The notes under the pieces: generated by a model
Database searches by the model: none
What the model saw: the letters and a program-made list of their open reading frames with translations, nothing else
Told to the model about the DNA's origin: nothing
Source: Treponema berlinense
Lineage (GTDB): Bacteria; Spirochaetota; Spirochaetia; Treponematales; Treponemataceae
Assembly (NCBI RefSeq): GCF_900167025.1
Contig: NZ_FUXC01000011.1
Coordinates: 39,552 to 103,551 of the forward strand
Reading direction: 5' to 3'
Length of the DNA stretch: 64,000 bases
Translations under genes and position numbers: made by a program
Shown here: piece by piece, positions 43,400-51,272 of the stretch
Layout of the letters: every line of letters starts with the position of its first letter
How positions within the stretch are numbered: the first letter of the stretch is position 1

Positions 43400-43412
43400 A
43401 GGAGGCATGACA

Positions 43413-44279
43413 ATGGCTTCATACCTTGAATTGAGAGATGTTTCAGTTGTTTTTTCAGGATTTAGGGCTGTCAATAAAGTCAATCTCAAGATTGAAAAAG
43501 GCGAACTTCGCGTGCTTATTGGACCGAACGGTGCTGGAAAAACCACAATAATGGATATGATTACCGGTAAGACAAGACCGACAGAGGGACAGATTCTTCT
43601 TGACGGATACGATATAACAGGAGAACCGCCTTATAAAATCGCCGAAACTTACAGAATCGGGCGCAAATTTCAAGGACCGAATATTTTTGCGAACATGACT
43701 GTCTTTGAGAACATAGAAGTTGCTCTACGCGGTTATTCGTCGCTTATAAAAACATTCACCTACAGACGCACGCCGCAAATTGTTGAAAAAATCAATGGAA
43801 TCTTAAAGCAGATAAATCTCTACGATTACCGGGATATGGTAAGTTCTTCGCTTTCGCACGGTCAGAGGCAATGGCTTGAGATGGGAATGGTTTTGGCACA
43901 GGATCCAAAGGTTATTCTTCTTGACGAGCCGACTTCGGGAATGACAGCGGACGAAACATACAAGACAGGCGAGATGATTCTCAATGTTATGAAAGGAAAA
44001 ACTATTCTTGTAATCGAGCACGACATAGATTTTGTTAAGCAAATTGCAAAAAAAGTCACTGTTTTAAATCATGGAGAGATTCTTGCTGAAGGCACTTACG
44101 AGGAAATTACCAATAATCCGGAAGTTGTCCGTGTTTATCTTAAAAACGATGCCGACCTTGATAAAAAAGAACCGACGGCCGAAGAAAAAATCATCAGACA
44201 GATGCAGACACAGCTTCTTGAAAAGGCAGGTGTTTCTACCGGGGCGGTTGCTGGCCAGAAGACTACAGGAGGAGAATAA
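43413..44279 (+). CDS. livG: ABC transporter ATPase, LivG/UrtD family
   Basis: First of two ATP-binding subunits. Walker A is GPNGAGKTT, the signature is SHGQRQWLEMGMVLAQDP (SHGQ in place of SGGQ) and Walker B is VILLDEPTSGM, then IEHDIDF. I start it at 43413, where the Shine-Dalgarno GGAGG is 7 nt away. The ATG at 43407 is only 1 nt from it. Its ribosome site is the right copy of the direct repeat flanking the inserted family B element. A 40-residue extension follows the ATPase core. Confidence 0.93.
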   Translation: MASYLELRDVSVVFSGFRAVNKVNLKIEKGELRVLIGPNGAGKTTIMDMITGKTRPTEGQILLDGYDITGEPPYKIAETYRIGRKFQGPNIFANMTVFENIEVALRGYSSLIKTFTYRRTPQIVEKINGILKQINLYDYRDMVSSSLSHGQRQWLEMGMVLAQDPKVILLDEPTSGMTADETYKTGEMILNVMKGKTILVIEHDIDFVKQIAKKVTVLNHGEILAEGTYEEITNNPEVVRVYLKNDADLDKKEPTAEEKIIRQMQTQLLEKAGVSTGAVAGQKTTGGE

Positions 44280-44281
44280 AA

Positions 44282-44980
44282 ATGCTTGAAGTAAAAGACG
44301 CATGTGTAAGTTACGGAAAGAGCCGGGTTGTGAACGGAATCTCCCTAAAGATTGACGGCGCAGAAACATTCCTGGTTCTTGGAAGAAACGGTGTTGGAAA
44401 GACAACATTTATGAAAAGCATAATTGGGCTTTTGCCGGTAGATTGCGGTTCAATAAATTTTGACGGAAGCGATATAACAAAGAGCCGGGCGTATGAGCGT
44501 TCTCAAAAAGGAATTGCCTATGTTCCTCAGGGACGTGAAATTATTCCTATGCTTACAGTTAAAGAAAACCTGCAATTAGGGGCTGTGGCACATAAAAAAG
44601 TTCAATTTGAAGCAAAAATGAAGGAAATTCTTGAATATTTTCCTGATTTGACGCCACATCTGCGTAGAAAAGGAGGTGTGCTTTCTGGCGGACAACAGCA
44701 GCAGCTTGCAATTGCCCGCGCACTAATGAGCGATCCTAAAATTCTGATTCTTGATGAGCCGACCGAAGGAATCCAGCCAAATATTGTTATGGGAATTGCA
44801 GACATTCTCAAACGGTATCAAAAGGCGAAGAATATTCCTCTGATTATCGTAGAGCAGAATCTTCACTTTGCGCGCAGAATTGGCGACCGTTTTATGATTA
44901 TTCAAAAAGGCCGCAGCGTAAAGGAAGGTTCTATCGACGAACTGACCGATGAAGTTTCTGCTAAATATATTTCTGTATAG
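44282..44980 (+). CDS. livF: ABC transporter ATPase, LivF/UrtE family
   Basis: Second ATP-binding subunit, 232 residues. Walker A is GRNGVGKTT, the signature is LSGGQQQQLAIARAL, Walker B is ILILDEPTEGI and the switch is VEQNLHFA. The Q-rich signature and the EGIQPNIV segment are typical of the LivF/UrtE branch. It starts 2 nt after livG with GGAGG overlapping the upstream stop region, so the two ATPases are co-translated. Confidence 0.95.
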   Translation: MLEVKDACVSYGKSRVVNGISLKIDGAETFLVLGRNGVGKTTFMKSIIGLLPVDCGSINFDGSDITKSRAYERSQKGIAYVPQGREIIPMLTVKENLQLGAVAHKKVQFEAKMKEILEYFPDLTPHLRRKGGVLSGGQQQQLAIARALMSDPKILILDEPTEGIQPNIVMGIADILKRYQKAKNIPLIIVEQNLHFARRIGDRFMIIQKGRSVKEGSIDELTDEVSAKYISV

Positions 44981-44993
44981 GCGGGGGTAAAAA

Positions 44994-45653
44994 ATGTCTA
45001 AAAATTATGTAATTACAATTGCGAGAGGTTTCGGTTCTGGTGGCAAACAGACGGCGACACAGATTGGAGAGAAACTTGGAATTCCAGTCTACGAAAAGCA
45101 AATTCTTGAAATGGCTTCGGCATATTCCGGGTTAAGCGAGGAAATGTTCATTGAAGTTGATGAAAAACTCCGTGGAAATTATGTAACCAATGCTCTTGCA
45201 AAATTTACTTTTCCAAAGGAAGTTTCGCCTACAAGCAAGCGTTTTGAGAGCGATATAAATCTTTTTTGTATTCAGGCTGAAATAATAAAGCAGCTTGCAC
45301 AGAACGTGTCGTGCGTAATAATTGGAAAATGCGCCGACCATATTCTCAAAGATTTTGACAATGTTGCGAGTTTTTATATAGAAGCTCCCCGCAAAGAATG
45401 TCTGGAATCAATCATGACAAAGACCGGCGTAAATGAAAAAGAAGCCGCAAAGATGATTGAGAATACGGACAAGTATCGTTCCGAGTACTATAAGTTTTAT
45501 TCTGGCGGAAACTACTGGACAAACCCTGTCAACTACGACCTTACGCTCAACAGTGCGAGAGTGGGACGCGGACGCTGTGCCGATGTCATTATCGATTATA
45601 TGCGGCGGAGATTCGGGGCGGACTTTGAAGATACATTCAAGGGAAAAATCTAA
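44994..45653 (+). CDS. Cytidylate-kinase-like protein
   Basis: A P-loop kinase-like protein of 219 residues. The opening ITIARGFGSGGKQTATQIGE is the modified nucleotide loop of the family. CVIIGKCADHIL marks the CMP-binding region, and DLTLNSARVGRGRCADVI lies near the end. It is not the essential Cmk, and members of this family have no firm function. It lies 13 nt after livF in the transporter operon; a possible role in sensing nucleotides or pyrimidine-derived nitrogen is speculation. A paralogue lies at 59.3 kb. Confidence 0.85.
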   Translation: MSKNYVITIARGFGSGGKQTATQIGEKLGIPVYEKQILEMASAYSGLSEEMFIEVDEKLRGNYVTNALAKFTFPKEVSPTSKRFESDINLFCIQAEIIKQLAQNVSCVIIGKCADHILKDFDNVASFYIEAPRKECLESIMTKTGVNEKEAAKMIENTDKYRSEYYKFYSGGNYWTNPVNYDLTLNSARVGRGRCADVIIDYMRRRFGADFEDTFKGKI

Positions 45654-45713
45654 TGAATGATAAAGCTGTCTGGTTTTTTAACCGGACAACTCTGCTAAAA
45701 AGAGGTATGACAA

Positions 45714-46946
45714 ATGTATGAATGTGATATAAAAAGAATGGAAGAGAAAATAACCGCTTTTGGAGGCTTTGGGGACACAGGCCACGGTGGAATTACAAGA
45801 TTTTCACTTTCTCCAGCGGCTATTCAGGCAAGAAACGAGATAAAATTGCGCATGACAAGGCTTGGTCTTGATTTTAAGACGGACGATCTTGGAGACATTT
45901 ACTGCACTCTTCCAGGAACAGATCCGGATGCAAAAGTCATAATGTCCGGCAGCCACTGCGATTCAGTTCGTCAGGGTGGAAATTACGATGGAATTCTTGG
46001 CGTTCTTACTGCTATGGAAGTGATAGAAACTATAGTCACCAAAAAAATTCCACACAGGCATCCGATTCAGCTTGTTGTCTGGACAAACGAGGAAGGTGCG
46101 CTTTATGAACCTGCGATGATGTGTTCAGGAATAATCTGCGGCAAATTCAAAAAAGAAGAAATGTTTGCTTCAGTTGCAAAGGATGGTTCTGGAAAAACTT
46201 TTGGACAGGCTCTTTCGGAAAGCGGATTTTTGGGTGAAGAAAAAAACAGAATTGAACCTTCAAAAACAGAAGCTCTTGTTGAACTTCATATTGAGCAGGG
46301 ACCTGTTCTTGAAGCCGGTGGATACGACGTTGGAGTGGTTGAAGGAGTGGTTGGAATGATAAATTATGAATTTACGTTTCACGGACAGGCCGACCATGCC
46401 GGCACATTCCCAATGCCTTATCGGAAAGACGCTCTTTTTGCTGCCAGCCAGGCTCTTTTGTTCCTTCACGAAGAATTTGACAAGATAGGCGACAAGGAAC
46501 TGGTTTATACAACCGGAAAAATAAGCTGTCATCCGAATATTCACACGATAATTCCGGACGAGGTAAAATTCACCTTAGACGTGCGTCATCAGAATCCAGA
46601 AATAATAAAAAAATGTGTTGAAATAATAAAATCTATGCCAAAAGAATGGGCAAACTGCACGATGAGCTATAAAGAAGCGTGGGCGCGAAACACCGTAACT
46701 TTCCACAAGGAATGGGTTGATGATGTTGAAAATGCGGCTCAAAAACTGGGTTACAAGAGCCACAAAATGTACTCTGGAGCCGGTCACGACGCACAATACC
46801 TGAGCGAGATTGTTCCTACTACGATGATTTTTGTTCCGAGCAAAGGCGGACACAGCCACTGCGAACTTGAATATTCGCCTGTTGAATGGTGCTGGAAAGG
46901 AGCAAACGTGCTCCTTAACACAATTCTTGAGATAGACAAAAAATAG
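45714..46946 (+). CDS. Zn-dependent amidase, hydantoinase/carbamoylase (HyuC/AllC) family
   Basis: An M20-type binuclear metallo-amidase that removes N-carbamoyl groups (allantoate, N-carbamoyl amino acids, 3-ureidopropionate). Metal ligands are visible in MSGSHCDSVRQGGNYDGILG (His, Asp), WTNEEGALYEP (Glu-Glu), VELHIEQGPVLE (His) and GGHSHCELEY. The dimerisation insert carries FHGQADHAGTFPMPYRKDA, the family hallmark. Length, 410 residues, is standard. The 60 nt upstream hold a hairpin (GTCTGGTT with AACCGGAC), and AGAGGT is the ribosome site. It is the last enzyme gene of the cluster. Confidence 0.92.
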   Translation: MYECDIKRMEEKITAFGGFGDTGHGGITRFSLSPAAIQARNEIKLRMTRLGLDFKTDDLGDIYCTLPGTDPDAKVIMSGSHCDSVRQGGNYDGILGVLTAMEVIETIVTKKIPHRHPIQLVVWTNEEGALYEPAMMCSGIICGKFKKEEMFASVAKDGSGKTFGQALSESGFLGEEKNRIEPSKTEALVELHIEQGPVLEAGGYDVGVVEGVVGMINYEFTFHGQADHAGTFPMPYRKDALFAASQALLFLHEEFDKIGDKELVYTTGKISCHPNIHTIIPDEVKFTLDVRHQNPEIIKKCVEIIKSMPKEWANCTMSYKEAWARNTVTFHKEWVDDVENAAQKLGYKSHKMYSGAGHDAQYLSEIVPTTMIFVPSKGGHSHCELEYSPVEWCWKGANVLLNTILEIDKK

Positions 46947-46948
46947 GA

Positions 46949-47128
46949 TTATTTTCCCATGGCAACAACTTTAATTCCTTCGGTTTCAAGTGAACTCCGG
47001 ATTTTTTTTACAAATTCAAGGGCTTTAGGGCTGTCGCCATGCATGCAGATAGAATGCAAGGCTCCGATTTGATACTGAACCATCGCTTTTAATTCTAGAG
47101 GGCTGACATTTTTTAAGCAGAGCCGCGC
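46949..47128 (-). pseudogene. C-terminal remnant of 5-oxoprolinase subunit A (PxpA/YcsF)
   Basis: On the minus strand the last 59 codons before a TAA read ARLCLKNVSPLELKAMVQYQ, then IGALHSICMHGDSPKALEFV and KKIRSSLETEGIKVV. SICMHGD and the helix after it match the C-terminus of PxpA (LamB/YcsF family). The rest of the gene, about 190 residues, is missing and the sequence upstream runs into the promoter of the second pectate lyase. PxpA works on a cyclic amide, which fits the amide and carbamoyl theme next to it. Confidence 0.7.
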
Positions 47129-47267
47129 AATATTTTGATGAATTAGTTTTGCCTTTATTTTGGAAAAAACAGATAGAATTTTATATATTCAATTAAAAAA
47201 TCCTCGAATAAAATAAACAAGAATATGAATCGTAAAAGAGAGAAGTTTACAAATCTGGAGGAACAGA

Positions 47268-49286
47268 ATGAAAAAATTAACCAGACTTGCTGCAATTCTG
47301 GCAGGCACGGCAATCTTGTTTAGCGCAATAAGCTGCAAAACCGACGACGGCAACAGCGGAGAAGAAAGCGGACCGTCAAACGAAACAAATGCAGACGGAA
47401 CAACGACGTTAAAAATCGAAGAGAATAGAAATGGTTTTGTCAGCACTACTGGTTCAGTTAAGACAACAGAGACAAATTGGATTGGTTTTAGTAGAGATGG
47501 TTTTATTGAAAACCTTGGAAAAGGTACGAGTGTAATTTATTCGGTAAAGGCAGAAGCAGCAATAGATGATGCGAAAATTGCAATTCATTATGCAAACTGG
47601 GAAGCTTCAAATGTGCGTGGGGCATACGTTTATGTAAACAATGTGCTTCTAAATGAAAATAATCCAATTTCGCTCACATATACTAATAAAGGAAATAAAG
47701 GGCAGGCTCTTTCCGATAGATGGTATGATTCTGGTTATTTAACAGGAATAAGCTTAAAATCTGGAACTAACAAGATTGAAATAAAAGGAGTACCAGAGGG
47801 TTCTTACGAAAACTTCATTCCAACTGCAAAAGATACTGCAAAGGGTTTGACGAAATTAGATGTAAACAATGACGAAAAACTTGCCAATATCGACTATCTT
47901 ATTGTGAATGGAAAAGGAATTTCTTTTGGAAATCCTTCGGATGTGAAATCTTCGTATAAATTTTATGTTTCTTCAGAAAACGAAACTGCCGGTTCTGTAA
48001 CGTCTTCTGCTACAAACGGAAGCCTTGAGGAAGGAACTGAAATAAGTTTAAAAGCAACTGCAAATCCTGGTTGGAAGTTTGAGTGCTGGACTGACGGAGA
48101 TACAAGTGCGGAAAGAAAAATAACGCTTTCTAAAGCAACTTATCTAATGGCGCATTTTATTCCAGAAAATTACAATGCTCCGGCTAGCCTTATTGGATAT
48201 GCAAGTGTTACAACTGATAACGGAGCTTCTTATACGATTACTGGTGGTGCAGGTGCAGCAAGTGAAAATATCGTAACTGTTTCTTCTTACGATGAACTTA
48301 TTGCAAAGAAAGAATTGCTTGCCTCTGATACGCCGGCAATTTTTACAATAAAAGGAAAAATTTCGACCGCAGGACAGTCAAATCCTCTTTTAAGTGTAAA
48401 CCTTACTGTTGGTTCAAATACAACTATTTATGGAGATACAACAGAACAAGGACGTTTGCAAAATATTGAATTATGTGTTGAAGGCGAAAACGTAATTATT
48501 CGTAATATGATGCTTGGGGAAGTTGTCAGCTGGGACGGATACGCAAGAAGTGGCGCAGACGATGCTCTTAGTTTGAATGGCGCAACTCATGTTTGGATTG
48601 ACCATTGTGAATTTCAGTCGCATTTGACACCGCATGATTTGGACGGAAACGAAATTACATCAAGTTCTACATATTATTCTTTCGATGACGACTGGAAGAA
48701 AGATTTTTATGATGGCTTGCTTGATATAAAGAACGGCTCAACTTGGATTACTGTTTCAAATTGTTATTTCCATGATCATTGGAAGGCTGTTCTTTGTGCT
48801 TCTGGAGATGAAAAACCTGATACAAATACAACAACTGGTGCAACAGACGCGGATATGAGAGTAACTTTTGCTGGAAATTACTTTAAAAATATAAATGCCC
48901 GTATGCCGTTGTTCCGTTATGGAAAAGGCCATATTCTCAATACTTATTTTGACGCTGGCACGCAGTCAGATAGCGCAAGCTGCATAAATGTCCGTGCAGG
49001 AAGTGAACTGTATATTGAAGGCAATAATTTTGCTAATTTTACTAAAACAACAGGAGACTCTGTTAAGAATGGAAGCTATTTAATTGGTTTTTATTTTGCA
49101 GAGGCTGACAAAACATATGGTAATGTTTCTGGTAAATGGAAAGCTGTAAATAATTCTTCGAATAACGGTGGTTCAAGTTCTTATAAACCGCCGTATAAAT
49201 ATACTGCGCCAGCCAGTGCTGTTTCTGAACCGACTCCAGGTGTAAATGTTGGTGTTGGCGTTTTGACGGCTAGTGATTTGCAGTAG
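47268..49286 (+). CDS. Secreted pectate lyase (PL1) lipoprotein with CBM-like and InlB-type repeat modules
   Basis: The lipobox SAISC (Cys23) makes it a surface lipoprotein. Residues about 45-225 resemble a CBM35-type carbohydrate-binding module (NGFVSTTGSVKTTETNWIGF, KIAIHYANWEASNVRGAYVY). Residues about 228-300 match the divergent InlB B-repeat (GSLEEGTEISLKATANPGWK, FECWTDGD). The PL1 beta-helix follows (about 330-640), with HVWIDHCEFQSH, FYDGLLDIKNGS and the catalytic Arg region INARMPLFRYG. Its modules differ from those of the 32.7-kb lyase, so the two probably bind different polymers or sites. GGAGG precedes the ATG. Confidence 0.93.
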   Translation: MKKLTRLAAILAGTAILFSAISCKTDDGNSGEESGPSNETNADGTTTLKIEENRNGFVSTTGSVKTTETNWIGFSRDGFIENLGKGTSVIYSVKAEAAIDDAKIAIHYANWEASNVRGAYVYVNNVLLNENNPISLTYTNKGNKGQALSDRWYDSGYLTGISLKSGTNKIEIKGVPEGSYENFIPTAKDTAKGLTKLDVNNDEKLANIDYLIVNGKGISFGNPSDVKSSYKFYVSSENETAGSVTSSATNGSLEEGTEISLKATANPGWKFECWTDGDTSAERKITLSKATYLMAHFIPENYNAPASLIGYASVTTDNGASYTITGGAGAASENIVTVSSYDELIAKKELLASDTPAIFTIKGKISTAGQSNPLLSVNLTVGSNTTIYGDTTEQGRLQNIELCVEGENVIIRNMMLGEVVSWDGYARSGADDALSLNGATHVWIDHCEFQSHLTPHDLDGNEITSSSTYYSFDDDWKKDFYDGLLDIKNGSTWITVSNCYFHDHWKAVLCASGDEKPDTNTTTGATDADMRVTFAGNYFKNINARMPLFRYGKGHILNTYFDAGTQSDSASCINVRAGSELYIEGNNFANFTKTTGDSVKNGSYLIGFYFAEADKTYGNVSGKWKAVNNSSNNGGSSSYKPPYKYTAPASAVSEPTPGVNVGVGVLTASDLQ

Positions 49287-49421
49287 GGCATAGAGCAGCG
49301 GCGATGGCGGGTTGGAACCTGCCGAAGCCGAAAACCGCAGCCGCGCTGTTTGCGCGGCGAGGATTTAGAGCGTTAGCGAATTGCGGCACGCCCGACGGCA
49401 GCTTTGCTGCCGGACTGCCCT
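49287..49421 (+). repeat. Structured intergenic repeat, family A, copy 7
   Basis: A long copy: palindromic segments around GGCGGGTTGGAACCTGCC and GCCGCGCTGTTTGCGCGGC, then TTAGAGCGTTAGCGAATTG, GCACGCCCG, the hairpin ACGGCAGC ttt GCTGCCGG and ACTGCCC. The right module matches the copy at 35.0 kb. It begins directly after the lyase stop codon. Confidence 0.75.
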
Positions 49422-49430
49422 TGTAAAAAA

Positions 49431-49482
49431 AGAACCCGGTTTTATTAAATTCCGTTTTTGGAATTTTTTAAGCCGGGTTTTG
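49431..49482. terminator. Bidirectional terminator between pectate lyase and proC
   Basis: AACCCGG (49433-49439) pairs with CCGGGTT (49473-49479). Inside is a second stem, AAATTCC (49447-49453) with GGAATTT (49460-49466). A-rich and T-rich flanks lie on both sides. Confidence 0.8.
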
Positions 49483-49512
49483 TGTTTTTATAGGACAATC
49501 TTCTGATAATTT

Positions 49513-50304
49513 TTATTTTTGCATTATTGAATCGATTGATTTTATGCAGGCGTTGCGAAGTCCGTTTTCTTCGAGGGCGGTTACTCCGCGGATTGTGCTT
49601 CCTGCCGGGCTGCACACATTGTCTTTTAATACGGCTGGATGTTCGCCTGTCTGCAACTGCAATTTTGCTGAGCCTAAAACTGTCTGGCTTACGAGTTTAT
49701 ATGCCGTTGCGCGCGGAATTCCATATTTGACGGCGGCATCTGCGTAGGCTTCGATAAAAAGGTCTACAAAGGCCGGTCCGCAGCCGCTTATTGCGCCTCC
49801 GATTCCCATTAAATTGTCTGGCAATTCTTCGACTGTGCCAAGATTTTCAAAAAGCTGCCAGATTTGCGCGCGTTCTTCTGGTTTGAGCGAATTTGTCTTT
49901 TCAAAAAGGAATACTCCTTCGCCAACCATGGCTGGTGTATTTGGCATGACAAACTGGATGCGTGGTTTTTCGGTGTATGCTGAAAATATTTTTTCAAAAG
50001 CGTGAAAATTCCAGCCGAGTGCAATTGAAATGAGCGTTTTGTTTGCAAAATCCCGTCCAACTTCCGAAATTACGTCTTCTATCTGGTATGGTTTGCAGGC
50101 CATAAAAATCGTGTCGGCTTTTGAAACTGCTTCTTTTAACGAGGCGCAGGGAATAAAACCGTATTTTGCCGCGTTTTGCGCAAGTTTTTGCTGGTTTGGT
50201 GCGTAGGCAAATATGTTTTTTGGTTCGATTTTGCCGGATTTTATAAAGCCTCCGGTCAAAGCCTGCGCCATGTTTCCCATTCCGATAAATGCAATTTTTT
50301 CCAT
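49513..50304 (-). CDS. proC: Pyrroline-5-carboxylate reductase
   Basis: Last step of proline synthesis, NAD(P)H-dependent. The Rossmann loop is IGMGNMAQALTGGF. VMPNTPAMVGEGVF and ISGCGPAFVDLFIEAYADAA are family marks. The C-terminal SPAGSTIRGVTALEENGLR closes the active site. The length, 263 residues, is typical. It follows proB after 11 nt on the same strand, with a weak ribosome site (GAGGAA). proA is not in the window. Confidence 0.97.
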   Translation of the reverse strand: MEKIAFIGMGNMAQALTGGFIKSGKIEPKNIFAYAPNQQKLAQNAAKYGFIPCASLKEAVSKADTIFMACKPYQIEDVISEVGRDFANKTLISIALGWNFHAFEKIFSAYTEKPRIQFVMPNTPAMVGEGVFLFEKTNSLKPEERAQIWQLFENLGTVEELPDNLMGIGGAISGCGPAFVDLFIEAYADAAVKYGIPRATAYKLVSQTVLGSAKLQLQTGEHPAVLKDNVCSPAGSTIRGVTALEENGLRNACIKSIDSIMQK

Positions 50305-50315
50305 ATTTTTCCTCT

Positions 50316-51110
50316 TTATTCTGCCAGGAAAAGGCTGCCTTTTTCTGTGCCGTCGTTGAGTTTATCCAGAATATTTTCTTTGCCGCCGTTTGCCAGCAGC
50401 ATTGGAATTCCGTAGACTGTTGTTTTTTCGGCTGCCTGAATTTTTGTTTCGATTCCGCCTGTTCCAAAACTGTTTGCGTCGCCAATGTGAATTGTTTTCC
50501 GCAATTCTGGAATTGACTTTACGACTTCTACGAGTTTTGCGTTTTTATTTACTTTCGGATTGTCTGTAAAAATTCCGTCGATGTCGCTAAAAAGAATTAG
50601 AAGGTCTGCGCTCCAGAGAATTGATGTGAGCGCCGCAAGGTTGTCGTTGTCGCCGATTGAAAATTCGAGGGTAGAAACGGAGTCGTTTTCGTTGATGATT
50701 GGAACAACGCCTTCGTCTGCAAGTGTAAAAAGCGTGTTGCGGATATTCAGTGAGCGGTTGTTGTCCTCAAAATCTTCTTTTGTCAAAAGAATTTGCCCGA
50801 TATGAAGGCCTTGTTCATTGAACGCTTTGCGCCATTGAGCCATAAGTTCTACCTGGCCGATTGCGCACAACGCCTGTCGAAAATGCAGGTCTTTTTTGCG
50901 CGCCCATTCTTTTAGTGTCGAAACTCCGGAAACCTGTGCTCCTGAAGAAACAATGACGAGCTGTTTGCCCTGATCGATTAAATTTTTGCACTGTTTTGCA
51001 AACGAAGCCATAAATTGCGTGTTTTGGGTTCCGTCTGGCAATGCGAGTGTGTTTGAACCGATTTTTATAACGATTTTGCGAGAAGATTTTATTGCGTCCT
51101 GAATATTCAT
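50316..51110 (-). CDS. proB: Glutamate 5-kinase, short form without PUA domain
   Basis: First step of proline synthesis: phosphorylates glutamate. The amino-acid-kinase fold is complete: KIGSNTLALPDG, VIVSSGAQVSGVSTLKEW, PIINENDSVSTLEF, FSDIDGIFTDNPK and FGTGGIETKIQAAE. At 264 residues it ends before the C-terminal PUA domain found in the E. coli enzyme (367 residues), as in several other bacteria. Proline feedback probably still acts through the kinase domain. It is divergent from purL, with 162 nt between. Confidence 0.96.
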   Translation of the reverse strand: MNIQDAIKSSRKIVIKIGSNTLALPDGTQNTQFMASFAKQCKNLIDQGKQLVIVSSGAQVSGVSTLKEWARKKDLHFRQALCAIGQVELMAQWRKAFNEQGLHIGQILLTKEDFEDNNRSLNIRNTLFTLADEGVVPIINENDSVSTLEFSIGDNDNLAALTSILWSADLLILFSDIDGIFTDNPKVNKNAKLVEVVKSIPELRKTIHIGDANSFGTGGIETKIQAAEKTTVYGIPMLLANGGKENILDKLNDGTEKGSLFLAE

Positions 51111-51237
51111 AACAGTATTTTAGTGAAAAGACAGGCTGTGGACAACAAGAAATTTTTGCGCTTATAAATTGAATTGAAAAATGCATTTTTTAAGGCGGTT
51201 TTGCGTTTTATTGAAGTTTTTACAAGGTTTTTCGATG

Positions 51238-51266
51238 TTGAATTAAGAGGTCTTTCTCATTAAAAT
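51238..51266 (+). promoter_or_regulatory. Promoter of purL, leaderless arrangement
   Basis: TTGAAT at 51238-51243, a 17-nt spacer, TAAAAT at 51261-51266, and then only 6 nt to the ATG. No Shine-Dalgarno sequence. Transcription should start at or beside the initiation codon. Confidence 0.7.
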
Positions 51267-51272
51267 AGTAGA

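Noticed and set aside
43407..43412. ATG at 43407 as the livG start
   Set aside because: It is only 1 nt from the GGAGG ribosome site; the ATG at 43413 has 7-nt spacing and matches the family start.
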